Of a stretch of DNA of 54,402 nt, positions 8,132 through 16,824 are shown one piece after another (within the stretch, counting starts at the first letter, position 1; each line of letters starts with the position of its first letter). Source of the stretch: Hyphomicrobiales bacterium. GTDB taxonomy: Bacteria > Pseudomonadota > Alphaproteobacteria > Rhizobiales > Rhizobiaceae. The translations under genes were made by a program, and so were the position numbers. The notes under the pieces are model-generated. The model saw nothing but the letters and a program-made list of their open reading frames with translations, ran no database searches and was not told the DNA's origin. The stretch covers positions 1 to 54,402 of the forward strand of contig UBXM01000005.1 in NCBI GenBank assembly GCA_900469445.1, written 5' to 3'.

Positions 8132-10261
8132 ATGTTTGGATCGAATGTTATCAATTTGGTTGCAGGCAAGGCCGGCGTCCGCGGGCGTCTCCTCGTCCTG
8201 TTGTCCAGCTGCGCTATTCTTGTGCCGCTCGACGTTCATGCCCAGACTGTCGATGAAGCCGGTGCGGGCACAACGCTTGCGCCGATTACGCTGCAGTCGG
8301 ACGGTTCTGCCGTCGGCCCCGATTCGACCATCGTGGCGAAGAGCTCCCGGACAGGCAGCAAGACTGATACGCCCATTCTGGATACGGCTGCCGCCGTTTC
8401 CGTTGTGACCCAGAAGGAGATGGACGAGCGCGGGGTGAAGACCTTTGACGAGGCGCTGTCTTATACGCCGGGTGTCCTGACCGACGTCTACGGTTCCGAT
8501 AACCGCTATGATCATTATCTCATCCGTGGCTTCTATTCGACCGGACAGAGCACGTTTCTGGACGGATTGCCGGTACGCAGCATCAACTTCACGGGCAGCC
8601 GCATGGAGCCTTATGGCATGCAGCGCATGGAGGTGTTGAAAGGTGCGAACTCGACACTATTCGGTATCTCGCAGCCCGGCGGTATCGTCAACGCTATCAG
8701 CAAGCGACCGCAGGATTACAAGTTTGGCGAGGTCTATACGAGCTTTGGCGAAGACCACATTGAAACGGGAACCGATTTCGGCGGTCCGATAGATGAGGAC
8801 GGGATTTGGTCCTACAGGCTGACGGCCAAGTGGCAGGATGCCAAGCAAGGTATAGAATATAGCCAGGATGATCGCGTCTACATCGCTCCGGCGCTGACAT
8901 TCAGCCCATCTGCAGACACCGATTTCACGCTATTGACCAGCTTCAACAAGCGAGATGGCAGCACTTCGCATAGCATCCCATATCTCTCAGGTATCGATTC
9001 CGAGACCTATCTGGGCGAGCCCGATTTCGACAATATGGACACGATCGAGCGGAATATCGGTTATGACTTCCGCCACGATTTCGGCAATGGCTTCGAGTTC
9101 CGGCAGAACGCTCGCTACACCAATCTCGATATGACTTATGAGGGTGTTTATGCGACCTCGTCCGATACCACGGAAGATCGCGGCGCACTCGGCGTTTATG
9201 GAGAAGCCAAGCGTTTCGATATCGACAACCAGCTCCAGTATGACGCGAGCTTTGGTCTGTTCGATAGCCGCACCCTCTTGGGCGTAAGCTACGAGCACGA
9301 CAAGCTCCGGGAGCGCCGTCTTGATGGGACTGTGCCTGCGATAGACCCATTCAATCCTATCTACTCTGGTGCCGACAGTATCGTATTCGGCCCTGCCTCG
9401 ATAACCGAAGGCAAGCAGACGACGAAGAGCATATATCTTCAGGAAGAGCTGACATTCGACAAGCGTTGGATACTCACTCTCGGTGGACGCTACGATCACT
9501 CGGAGAGTGAGACCGGAAGCGATGAAGCGACTGACGAGGCTTTCACGCCGCGTGCCGGATTGACGTTTAAGGCTACTGACGAGTTGTCGTTTTATGGTAG
9601 CTACAGCGAATCCTTTCAGCCTATTGGAGCGAGCCGCGGCCTCTTGGTCGGTGACGCGAAGCCACAGGAAGGCAACCAATACGAGGTGGGGATGAAGTAT
9701 CAGCCAGTTGGCACGGATATGCTCTTCACGGCTGCTCTGTTCGATCTTACGCAGAAGAACGTCTCGCAATACACGCCCGATTTTACGAAGCAGTATCAGA
9801 TCGGAAAGATCAATGTCCGCGGGTTGGAGTTGGAGGCCAAAGTCGCTTTGGCCGACCAGCTTAATCTGACGGCGGGCTACTCCTATTGGGACACCGAGAT
9901 CGAGGAAGATGTTATCCCCGTGAACGTCGGGAAAAGGCCGGCGCGCGTTCCCAAAAACATGGTTTCGCTTTGGGCAGATTATACGATCCCGGGCAACGGT
10001 ATTCTGGGTGACCTGAATCTGGCTCTGGGCATGCGTTACCTCGGGCCGACCTATGCCGATGACGCAAACACCATCGGTTTGCCGTCGCGTACGCTGTTTG
10101 ATGCGGCCATCAGATACAAGGTCAGGGATGACGTGACGCTCGCGATCAACGCGACCAACCTTTTCGACAAGGAATATGTCACACACGTCGACACTTCCAG
10201 CAACTCGGCCTTCTACGGCGATCGTCGCAAGGTTCTGGGCACCCTGAAATATACCTGGTAA
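8132..10261 (+). CDS. TonB-dependent siderophore receptor
   Basis: A 709-residue outer-membrane receptor for ferric siderophores. A signal peptide ends near VHAQ, followed by a likely TonB box (TLAPITLQSDG, about residue 48). The plug domain spans roughly 80-190 with IRGF, GMQRMEVLKGANSTLFG and PGGIVNAISKRP, typical of the FhuA/FpvA siderophore group. The rest forms a beta-barrel with alternating aromatic strands and the late motif VTLAINATNLFDKEYV. The last residue is Trp (KYTW) instead of the more common Phe. The adjoining FecCD-type importer supports the siderophore role; hydroxamates are a reasonable guess but are not proven. Confidence 0.92.
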   Translation: MFGSNVINLVAGKAGVRGRLLVLLSSCAILVPLDVHAQTVDEAGAGTTLAPITLQSDGSAVGPDSTIVAKSSRTGSKTDTPILDTAAAVSVVTQKEMDERGVKTFDEALSYTPGVLTDVYGSDNRYDHYLIRGFYSTGQSTFLDGLPVRSINFTGSRMEPYGMQRMEVLKGANSTLFGISQPGGIVNAISKRPQDYKFGEVYTSFGEDHIETGTDFGGPIDEDGIWSYRLTAKWQDAKQGIEYSQDDRVYIAPALTFSPSADTDFTLLTSFNKRDGSTSHSIPYLSGIDSETYLGEPDFDNMDTIERNIGYDFRHDFGNGFEFRQNARYTNLDMTYEGVYATSSDTTEDRGALGVYGEAKRFDIDNQLQYDASFGLFDSRTLLGVSYEHDKLRERRLDGTVPAIDPFNPIYSGADSIVFGPASITEGKQTTKSIYLQEELTFDKRWILTLGGRYDHSESETGSDEATDEAFTPRAGLTFKATDELSFYGSYSESFQPIGASRGLLVGDAKPQEGNQYEVGMKYQPVGTDMLFTAALFDLTQKNVSQYTPDFTKQYQIGKINVRGLELEAKVALADQLNLTAGYSYWDTEIEEDVIPVNVGKRPARVPKNMVSLWADYTIPGNGILGDLNLALGMRYLGPTYADDANTIGLPSRTLFDAAIRYKVRDDVTLAINATNLFDKEYVTHVDTSSNSAFYGDRRKVLGTLKYTW

Positions 10262-10275
10262 ATTGGCTCAAGTTC

Positions 10276-10313
10276 AGGCATTCCTCGGCGCAGTCGAGGG
10301 ATGCCTTTATTTT
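10276..10313 (+). terminator. rho-independent terminator after the receptor gene
   Basis: A 12-bp stem with a single G-T pair, AGGCATTCCTCG and CGAGGGATGCCT, closes a 7-base loop and is followed by TTTATTTTTG. It lies 15 bp after the receptor stop and would separate it from the ABC importer genes. Confidence 0.85.
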
Positions 10314-10380
10314 TGCGATTTGATTTGGGTGTTGTGCCGTGGGAAACGATCGGATCGCTGTAGACAGGATAGGAAGAGCG

Positions 10381-11460
10381 ATGCGAAAGGTCGGGTCCGG
10401 CGAAGGTTTGGCGAATTCCTGTAGCGACATGAAACGCCGCCAGCTTCTGGTGCGCATGGCCGCAGGACTATCCGGGGCGGTTGCTCTGGGCGCCGGGCTG
10501 GATCCGTTTTCCTCATTTGGACGCAAGGCTTTTGCCGCCGAAGACGAGCTGCGTTTCCAGCATGTCTATGGCGAAACGGTTCTTTCCAAGCCTGCCGAAC
10601 GTGTCGTGTCGCTGGGATATAACGTTCACGATGCGCTTCTGGCGCTCGATGTCGTGCCTGTCGGTATCCGCCAGTGGTTCGGCAATCAGCCATACGGCGT
10701 CTGGCCATGGGCGCAATCCCATCTTGGCGACGCCAAGCCTCAGCTGATTTCCGGCGAAGTTTCGATGGAAGTGGTTGCGAGCCTGCAGCCGGATCTGATC
10801 GTTGCGGTAGGGGCCGGCATATCGAAAGACGAATATGATGTCCTGTCGCAGATCGCGCCGGTGCTGATGCAACCGAAGGACGAGCCGGCCTATGGCACCG
10901 GCTGGGACGAACTGACCCTTATGGTCGGCAAGGCCGTCGGTAAAACGGAGCTTGCCGAAAAACGCATTGCAGAGGTCAAGGCGAAGTTTCAGGCGGTGCG
11001 CGATGCGCATCCCGACTGGAGCAGCATGACGGCAGTTTGCGCCTATAATTTCGGTGGCGAGACGGGCGCTTTCATCGGGTCCGATACTAGGGCAACATTC
11101 CTGTTGGAACTTGGCTTCAAGCCTCCTCAAAAAATCCAGTCTCTTTCCGAGACGCAAGGGTTTTATGCCCGCCTGTCGCCCGAGGACCTGTCGCCGCTGG
11201 ATGTGGACCTGCTGATCTGGGTATCCACCTCGGACAAGGCGCCTGACATCCAGGCCTTGCCTTTGCGCAAGACGCTTCGCGCGCACACCGAAGGGCGTGA
11301 GGTTTTTGCCGGTGAGATTATGGCTGCGGCACTCAGCTTCGGCAGCATTCTCTCCCTGCCTTATGCTCTCGATGCCTTGAAGGACGATATTGTTCTGGCC
11401 CTCGATGGTGACTTGAAGACGCCGGTTGCCTCCAGCACGACGGCAGGATTGGCGCCTTGA
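10381..11460 (+). CDS. iron-siderophore ABC transporter substrate-binding protein
   Basis: A 359-residue FhuD/FepB-type (TroA fold) binding protein. The start at 10381 has an AGGA six bases upstream. A twin-arginine signal (KRRQLLVRMAAG) sits about 16 residues in, with export cleavage near AFAAE. An inner ATG at 10429 is the alternative start. Typical segments are PAERVVSLGYNVHDALLAL, LQPDLIVAVG and a long final helix with SLPYALDALKDDI. It accepts iron-siderophore in the periplasm after passage through the neighbouring TonB receptor. The stop overlaps the TTG start of the first permease (TTGA), so expression is coupled. Confidence 0.9.
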   Translation: MRKVGSGEGLANSCSDMKRRQLLVRMAAGLSGAVALGAGLDPFSSFGRKAFAAEDELRFQHVYGETVLSKPAERVVSLGYNVHDALLALDVVPVGIRQWFGNQPYGVWPWAQSHLGDAKPQLISGEVSMEVVASLQPDLIVAVGAGISKDEYDVLSQIAPVLMQPKDEPAYGTGWDELTLMVGKAVGKTELAEKRIAEVKAKFQAVRDAHPDWSSMTAVCAYNFGGETGAFIGSDTRATFLLELGFKPPQKIQSLSETQGFYARLSPEDLSPLDVDLLIWVSTSDKAPDIQALPLRKTLRAHTEGREVFAGEIMAAALSFGSILSLPYALDALKDDIVLALDGDLKTPVASSTTAGLAP

Positions 11461-12443
11461 AGGCGACTATAGGGCTCGTACTGCTGTTTTTCGTTGCGAT
11501 CGCCCTGACGCTGGTCGTGGGCGTTCGTGATGCCGGGATTTCCGATCTCTGGAACGCCTTTTTCGCTTTCGATGCCAACGATCCCACCCATGCCGTGATC
11601 CGGTCCGTGCGCGTGCCGCGACTTGTCGCCGGCCTCGTTGCGGGCGCCGGTCTTGGAATGGCAGGCACCGTCATGCAGGCGGTGACGCGCAATCCGTTGG
11701 CCGATCCCGGCCTGCTCGGGGTCAATGCCGGCGCCGCGTTCGCGGTTGTCGTCGGAGCGCTGCTGACCGGTTATTCCGATAGTGGCATGATGGCCGCTCT
11801 GGCCTTTCTAGGGGCCGCGATTGCCTCAATCGCCGTCTTTCTCGTCGGCGGCGCGCGAAGTGGTGCCGGCAGTCCCGTCCGTTTGACGCTCGCGGGCGTC
11901 GCGATCAATGCGCTGCTTCTTTCGCTGGTTTCCGCGATCATCCTGTCCCGCAACGAAACGCTCGAAATTTTCCGCTTCTGGGTCACCGGTTCGCTGGCGC
12001 AGGCAAATACGCGTCCGCTCGAAGCCATGTTCGTCGCGCTTGTGCTGGGGGCGGCGATTGCAGCAATCATTGCGCCGCGTATCGAAGCCCTTGCTCTCGG
12101 TTCGTCGCTTGCGCGTGGTCTCGGAACCAAGCCCGGCACAGTGCAGCTTTCCGCGCTTTTGGCAATTATGCTGATGACCGGAGCGGCTGTCGCGGTGGCG
12201 GGGCCGATTGCCTTTGTCGGCCTGGTGGTTCCGCCACTTGCCCGACGTATCGGCAGGCATGTTTTACGCCGGGAACTCGTCGCCTCGGCAGTGCTCGGCG
12301 GATCGATGATCCTGCTTGCCGATACGGCAGGTCGGCTGGTGGTGGCGCCCGCCGAAATTCGTGTCGGCATCATGACGGCGCTGGTCGGTGCTCCGGTCTT
12401 CATCTTCGTCGTGCGCCGCCTGAAGCCGGGAGCGCTGACATGA
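11457..12443 (+). CDS. FecCD-family siderophore ABC permease (first)
   Basis: A 328-residue inner-membrane protein with about nine to ten hydrophobic segments. FecCD signatures are present: RVPRLVAGLVAGAGLGMAG, NPLADPGLLGVNAGA, and late in the protein GPIAFVGLVVPPLAR. The start is a TTG overlapping the previous stop as TTGA, an uncommon start explained by tight coupling. It would pair with the next permease to form the heterodimeric channel. Confidence 0.9.
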   Translation: MKATIGLVLLFFVAIALTLVVGVRDAGISDLWNAFFAFDANDPTHAVIRSVRVPRLVAGLVAGAGLGMAGTVMQAVTRNPLADPGLLGVNAGAAFAVVVGALLTGYSDSGMMAALAFLGAAIASIAVFLVGGARSGAGSPVRLTLAGVAINALLLSLVSAIILSRNETLEIFRFWVTGSLAQANTRPLEAMFVALVLGAAIAAIIAPRIEALALGSSLARGLGTKPGTVQLSALLAIMLMTGAAVAVAGPIAFVGLVVPPLARRIGRHVLRRELVASAVLGGSMILLADTAGRLVVAPAEIRVGIMTALVGAPVFIFVVRRLKPGALT

Positions 12444-13447
12444 GCGCCGAGGGTTCCGGGAAAAGGATCGCTGGAGGATGGGCGGTGCTTGGCGGCCTGC
12501 TCTTTGCTGCCGTTCTCATATCGCTGACCGTCGGGCAGATCATGATCACGCCCGCCGAACTCCTGCGCGGGTTGATGAGCGGAACCGGACCCGGCTCCCT
12601 GACCCTGAGGGTTCTGCGCGGCCCCTCGACATTGACCGCTGTCGGAGCAGGGGCGGTTCTGGGGGCTTCAGGAACGATCTTCCAGATATTGCTGCGCAAT
12701 CCGCTTGCAGCGCCGGATGTGATGGGGTTCATGTCCGGGGCAGGCTGTGCCGTCGTTGCCGGAGTTGCCTTCGGGCTGCTCATACCCTTGCCGATCCTCG
12801 CCGCAATTGGCGGCCTTGTCGCGGCATTGCTGGTTGCGGGCCTGTCGTTTCACAGGGGCGCCAGGCAATCGCCGCTGACCTTGATCCTGGTTGGCATCGG
12901 CATCGGCTTTTTCGCCTCCGCGGTCAGCAGTTTCCTCGTTATCCGCATGCCGCCTCAGGAGGCTGCCGATGCGCAACGCTGGTTGACAGGCTCGCTTACG
13001 GCCCGCAACTGGGGTCATGTGCTGCAGGTTTTCGGCCTGGGGGCACTGCTTTCCATAATACTCGCCTTGCAGGTTCGCGCCATGGCGCTGCTCGAACTGG
13101 GGGATGAGCTTGCCGCAGGCCTTGGCGCGCGCGTCGGGCGGGCCCGGTACGGGTTGATTTGCACCGGCGTCCTTCTGGCAACTGTCGGCGTGGCGGTGGC
13201 GGGGCCGGTGCCCTTCGTCGCGATGATGGCCGGACCGCTCGGCATGCGGATCGCCGGTGTCAGGCATCCGGCTTCCCGCCTCACGGCCGCAGCCATCGCC
13301 GGCGCGACGATCATGGTTCTGGCGGAAGTCATCTCCCGCTCGGCAATCCCCGGTTTGCAATTGCCCGTCGGTGTCATGACCGGGATCATGGGGGCGCCAT
13401 ATCTGCTGTGGCTCCTCTGGAAAGAAGTGGAGGCAGGAGAAGTATGA
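12440..13447 (+). CDS. FecCD-family siderophore ABC permease (second)
   Basis: A 335-residue homologue of the preceding gene, with RVLRGPSTLTAVGAGAVLG, NPLAAPDVMGFMSGAG and GPVPFVAMMAGPLGMR at the matching places. Its ATG overlaps the previous stop as ATGA. The two permeases have clearly diverged, as in FecC/FecD or FepD/FepG, so this is an old family pair and not a recent duplication. Confidence 0.9.
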   Translation: MSAEGSGKRIAGGWAVLGGLLFAAVLISLTVGQIMITPAELLRGLMSGTGPGSLTLRVLRGPSTLTAVGAGAVLGASGTIFQILLRNPLAAPDVMGFMSGAGCAVVAGVAFGLLIPLPILAAIGGLVAALLVAGLSFHRGARQSPLTLILVGIGIGFFASAVSSFLVIRMPPQEAADAQRWLTGSLTARNWGHVLQVFGLGALLSIILALQVRAMALLELGDELAAGLGARVGRARYGLICTGVLLATVGVAVAGPVPFVAMMAGPLGMRIAGVRHPASRLTAAAIAGATIMVLAEVISRSAIPGLQLPVGVMTGIMGAPYLLWLLWKEVEAGEV

Positions 13448-14223
13448 GCCAGACCGGACTGACCACCACATCCCTCACGCTCGGTTACCGCGAGCGAACT
13501 GTCCTGCGCGATCTTTCGATTGCCGTGCCGGATCAGCGCGTGACATCGATCCTCGGGCCGAACGGTTGTGGCAAGTCGACCTTTCTCAAGGCGCTGGCCC
13601 GGCTTATTGCGCCAGCCTCCGGTCAGGTGCTGCTATCCGGAGACGATATCGGCAAGATCGATACGCGTGCATTGGCGCGCCGCCTGTCCATCCTGCCGCA
13701 ATCGCCCAAGGCGCCGGACGGCATCACCGTGTCCGATCTTGTCCGGCGCGGGCGAACGCCCTGGCGTGGATTGCTGGCGCCCTGGAGCGAAGAAGACGCC
13801 AGAATATGCCGGCAGGCTCTCGAACAGGTGGATCTGAGCGACCTTGCCGACCGACCGATCGACGAATTGTCCGGTGGCCAGCGCCAGCGGGCATGGATCG
13901 CTCTCGTGCTGGCGCAGAACACGCCCTATCTGCTGCTCGATGAGCCGACGACCTGGCTCGATCTGGCGCATCAGCTTGAAGTTCTTTCGTTGCTGCAGAA
14001 ACGCAATCGCGATCATGGAACGACGGTCGTTACCGTGCTTCATGATCTCAATCTGGCTGTGCGGTTTTCCGATCATCTCATACTGTTCGGTGGCAAGGGG
14101 CTGGTGGCCGAGGGAGCGCCCGAGGTGGTCATCACCCCGGAAAATCTGCAGGCGGCTTTCGGGCTGAAGGCGCTGGTCATGCCGGATCCCTTGACCGGGC
14201 GGCCGATGATCGTGCCTCACTGA
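13444..14223 (+). CDS. siderophore ABC transporter ATP-binding protein (FepC/FhuC type)
   Basis: A 259-residue ATPase with Walker A GPNGCGKST near residue 40, the FhuC-type stretch SILPQSPKAPDGITVSDL, signature LSGGQRQRAWIALVLAQ, Walker B LLLDEPTTWLD and switch His in VTVLHDLNLAV. The start at 13444 overlaps the permease stop (ATGA); longer upstream reading only covers the permease gene. It completes the importer of binding protein, two permeases and ATPase. Confidence 0.93.
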   Translation: MSQTGLTTTSLTLGYRERTVLRDLSIAVPDQRVTSILGPNGCGKSTFLKALARLIAPASGQVLLSGDDIGKIDTRALARRLSILPQSPKAPDGITVSDLVRRGRTPWRGLLAPWSEEDARICRQALEQVDLSDLADRPIDELSGGQRQRAWIALVLAQNTPYLLLDEPTTWLDLAHQLEVLSLLQKRNRDHGTTVVTVLHDLNLAVRFSDHLILFGGKGLVAEGAPEVVITPENLQAAFGLKALVMPDPLTGRPMIVPH

Positions 14224-14291
14224 TCGGCCTTCCGGCCCTGTCATTAGGCGCGACTTCAATATAGGCGATAGTCGTGATCTCCAAATGGCGG

Positions 14292-14306
14292 AACCAAATA
14301 TGGTTT
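14292..14306. promoter_or_regulatory. short dyad upstream of the receiver-protein pair
   Basis: AACCA-AATA-TGGTT is a perfect 5-bp dyad some 40 bp before the first receiver gene. It sits in the 120-bp gap after the siderophore ATPase gene. A GGAAC overlaps its left arm but no matching -10 follows at 16-17 bp. It is a possible operator only. Confidence 0.3.
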
Positions 14307-14343
14307 CGTGAATTCTGGTACCGGATCGGAAGGGCGAGGCGGA

Positions 14344-14754
14344 ATGTTACCTGCATATTTCTCTGGGGCAGCGGGTGCCGAAAAAACTGCCACACGCGTT
14401 CTCATTGCCGAAGATGAATTTCTTCTGCGGCTTGATGCTGCGGACAACATGCGGCGGATTGGCTGGGAGGTGGTGGAGGTGTCTTCCGCCGACGAAGCGC
14501 TTGAACTGCTTCGTTACAGCGTCACCTTCGATCTTCTTTTGACCGATGTCGATATGCCGGGGCAGGCCGATGGGCTCGAGCTGGCCCGTTATGTGCGCTC
14601 CGCGTATCCCGAGATGAAGATAGTGATCATGTCGGAAGACGGTGCGGCGCAGACGATCGATCCGCAACTGTACGAACTCGTCCTGACAAAACCGGTCTGG
14701 AACGTCGGTGAAATCCTGATCAAAGTGATGGAGGCCAAACGAAATGCAAGCTGA
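14344..14754 (+). CDS. single-domain response regulator (CheY-like receiver)
   Basis: A 136-residue protein consisting of one receiver domain after a short N-terminal tail. The acidic pair is in VLIAEDEF, the phosphoacceptor Asp in LLLTDVDMPG, and the conserved Lys in LVLTKPVW. No output domain follows, so it acts through protein contacts, as in phosphorelays. The start at 14344 is favoured over a GTG at 14308 because a purine-rich stretch precedes it. It overlaps the next gene by 11 bp. No kinase lies next to it. Confidence 0.82.
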   Translation: MLPAYFSGAAGAEKTATRVLIAEDEFLLRLDAADNMRRIGWEVVEVSSADEALELLRYSVTFDLLLTDVDMPGQADGLELARYVRSAYPEMKIVIMSEDGAAQTIDPQLYELVLTKPVWNVGEILIKVMEAKRNAS

Positions 14755-15115
14755 CGATGTTGAGACGATCCTGGTTGCCAGCAGCGATACGCTGCAGCGA
14801 TCGATGATCGCCAAATATCTTCGGGAATGCGGTTACAGTGTCATCGAGGCAACGGGTTTCGAAGACGCAAAAATCGCGCTCAGACATTACCAGATCGATA
14901 TCGTCGTCTCGGACACCGAGATGCAGGATGGAACCGGCTTCGATCTCTCCACCCATATCCGCTCGGTGGGGCAACCGATCGAGGTCATCCTGACGCAATC
15001 GCTGGTCAGGACGGCCCAGGTTGCCGGCGATCTCTGCGAACAGGGGCCGCTCGATCAACCCTACCATCCGCAGCGTCTGGTCGATGAGATCAAGCGGTTG
15101 CGTGCGGTTCGCTGA
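14744..15115 (+). CDS. degenerate receiver-domain protein
   Basis: A 123-residue protein with the receiver fold pattern but altered phosphorylation site. The usual acidic pair is replaced by Ser-Ser (ILVASSDT), the Asp is kept (IVVSDTEMQDGTGF), and the conserved Lys-Pro is Gln-Pro (LDQPYHP). Loss of the acidic pair and the Lys predicts weak or no metal-dependent phosphorylation. Because it overlaps the preceding normal receiver gene, the two are probably made together and may act as partners or antagonists. No function is known. Confidence 0.78.
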   Translation: MQADDVETILVASSDTLQRSMIAKYLRECGYSVIEATGFEDAKIALRHYQIDIVVSDTEMQDGTGFDLSTHIRSVGQPIEVILTQSLVRTAQVAGDLCEQGPLDQPYHPQRLVDEIKRLRAVR

Positions 15116-15154
15116 GGCCGAGCGACCGGGCGATGGTGCTACGGTATCGGCCGG

Positions 15155-15619
15155 TTAAACCGCTTCCATCGCGGCTATCGCACGGATCACATCCGCGCCG
15201 CTCACAATGCCGACAAGTCGGCCGTCACGCAGAACAGGTAGGCGCTTGATATCGTTCTCCGACATGATTTCGGCGAGCTCGCTCAGCTCAGTCTCCTCAT
15301 CCGTTATCTTTACGGGCTTGCTCATCAGCAGCGCCGCGCGGTGCTGGTCTACACCGATCAGCATCTCGAATTGAGGTTCGAGGTCGTTGCCTTGGGCGAG
15401 GGCAGATATCCACCAGTCGCGGCGCTGGGCTATTTTCTGACCAAAGGGGCGCAGCAAATCGCGTTCGCTGATGATGCCGACGACCTGCCCGGCCTCATCG
15501 CAGACCGGGACGGAACTGATGGAGTGCTTTACCAGAAGCCCCGCAATCTCCTTCAGCGTGGTCTCCGGTGAAACGGTGACCACGTCCCGCGTCATGATAT
15601 CCTTGACACGTGCACCCAT
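15155..15619 (-). CDS. CBS domain-pair protein
   Basis: A 154-residue protein made of two CBS motifs: VKDIMTRDVVTVSPETTL to IISERDLLR, and LMSKPVKITDEETELSEL to IVSGADVIRAI. Such stand-alone Bateman modules bind adenine nucleotides and act as energy or redox sensors on partners. An insert of about 35 residues between the repeats (RRDWWISALAQG) is typical of the alphaproteobacterial version. A strong AGGAGG precedes the ATG at 15619. It is convergent with the receiver pair. Confidence 0.88.
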   Translation of the reverse strand: MGARVKDIMTRDVVTVSPETTLKEIAGLLVKHSISSVPVCDEAGQVVGIISERDLLRPFGQKIAQRRDWWISALAQGNDLEPQFEMLIGVDQHRAALLMSKPVKITDEETELSELAEIMSENDIKRLPVLRDGRLVGIVSGADVIRAIAAMEAV

Positions 15620-15858
15620 TTTTTCCTCCTGCTGCTTGAGCCTACTTCTCCAACATCTCCTTTCTAACATGTGCCTCTGGCCGCCACGACGCGCACTTCG
15701 TCGCTGCCCGGGTCGGGTTTTGCGTGCCGAGGTTGGTTGGTTCGAGAGTGATTATCGGTGCGGGCCGCATCAGGCAAAGCGATGCGGGGCAAGCGTTTGC
15801 CGATTGATGAATCGGGTAGGCGCGCTTAAACCTGAGATATCATAATCGGGGAACAGCC

Positions 15859-16680
15859 ATGACTGACAGCAAGTATTACAGCGCGCTAGGCGGACTTCCG
15901 CCGCAGACGCAGCTTCTCTCCAGCAAGGCCGTTTTCACGACCGCCTATGCGGTCATTCCCGGCACCGTGATGAGCGACATCGTGACCAGTGTGCTGCCGC
16001 ACTGGGAAAAAACGCGGGCGTGGATCCTCAGCCGCCCGCTCTCCGGTTTTGCCGAAACGTTCTCGCAATATATCGTCGAGGTGCTGCCGGGTGGCGGCAG
16101 CGACAGGCCGGAGCCGGATGCGCGCGCCTCGGCGGCCATATTCGTCGTAACCGGCGATCTGACAATCGAGCTTGGCGGAACCGCACATAGCTTGCGGGAG
16201 GGATCGTTCGCCTATCTTCCCGCCGGTTCGAGATGGACCTTGCGCGGCGAAGGCGAAAAGGCCTGCCGTTTCCACTGGGTGCGCAAGGCATTCAAGGTCG
16301 TGGACGGGCTTGAGGCGCCGCCGGCCATATTCACGCATGAAGATGAATGCGTGCTCGACGCGATGCCGGATACCGAGGGCCGCTGGGCAACGACCCGTTT
16401 CATCGATCCTGCCGACGTGCGTTATGACATGCATCTGAATATCGTCACGTTCGAGCCCGGCGCGGTCATTCCGTTCATGGAGACCCATATCATGGAGCAT
16501 GGTCTCTATGTGCTGGAAGGCAAGGCGGTCTATCGGCTCAACCAGGATTGGGTGGAGGTCGAAGCCGGGGACTACATGTGGCTCAGGGCTTTCTGCCCGC
16601 AGGCCTGTTACGCCGGTGGGCCGGGCCGTTTCCGTTACCTTCTCTACAAGGACGTCAATCGCCACGCCGATCTTTGGTAG
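15859..16680 (+). CDS. allE: (S)-ureidoglycine aminohydrolase
   Basis: Releases ammonia from (S)-ureidoglycine to give (S)-ureidoglycolate in allantoin breakdown. The 273-residue length and tandem cupin layout fit the AllE/YlbA family: an N-terminal cupin (FVVTGDLTIELGG, SFAYLPAGSRW) and a C-terminal metal-binding cupin (GAVIPFMETHIMEHGLYVL, where His, Glu and His ligands are expected). GGGGA lies six bases before the ATG. No other allantoin gene is adjacent; an M20 amidohydrolase of the allantoate amidohydrolase family occurs 7 kb away. Confidence 0.88.
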   Translation: MTDSKYYSALGGLPPQTQLLSSKAVFTTAYAVIPGTVMSDIVTSVLPHWEKTRAWILSRPLSGFAETFSQYIVEVLPGGGSDRPEPDARASAAIFVVTGDLTIELGGTAHSLREGSFAYLPAGSRWTLRGEGEKACRFHWVRKAFKVVDGLEAPPAIFTHEDECVLDAMPDTEGRWATTRFIDPADVRYDMHLNIVTFEPGAVIPFMETHIMEHGLYVLEGKAVYRLNQDWVEVEAGDYMWLRAFCPQACYAGGPGRFRYLLYKDVNRHADLW

Positions 16681-16684
16681 GTCG

Positions 16685-16702
16685 GGCGAAAACCGGTTCG
16701 CC
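16685..16702. repeat. short GGCGAA/TTCGCC palindrome
   Basis: GGCGAA-AACCGG-TTCGCC follows the allE stop by four bases. The core GAAAACCGGTTC is a motif frequently seen between genes in rhizobia. It could be an mRNA 3' structure. Confidence 0.35.
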
Positions 16703-16731
16703 ATGAATTTAAGGCGTCGACGATAAACTTG

Positions 16732-16759
16732 TTGACGCCATACCTCCCACTTGTAGTAT
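16732..16759 (+). promoter_or_regulatory. candidate udh promoter
   Basis: TTGACG at 16732-16737 and TAGTAT at 16754-16759 are spaced by 16 bp. The palindromic operator 16767-16784 begins 7 bp after the -10, over the expected transcription start, which supports this promoter. Confidence 0.5.
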
Positions 16760-16766
16760 CTATTTG

Positions 16767-16784
16767 GTTGTCATGTATGACAAC
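16767..16784. promoter_or_regulatory. palindromic operator GTTGTCAT-GT-ATGACAAC
   Basis: A perfect 8-bp inverted repeat with a 2-bp centre, 40 bp before the uronate dehydrogenase start. The TTGTCAT/ATGACAA halves resemble sites of FadR-subfamily GntR regulators that control uronate catabolism (UxuR, ExuR and relatives). The regulator gene itself is not in the window. It is predicted to be relieved by a sugar-acid intermediate. Confidence 0.65.
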
Positions 16785-16824
16785 GCTGGCGCCATGCCGG
16801 TGATGCCTGTCCTGGGGAGGATAT

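Noticed and set aside
14287..14320. An EcfG-type promoter before the receiver pair
   Set aside because: A GGAAC is present but no yGTT follows at 16 or 17 bp.
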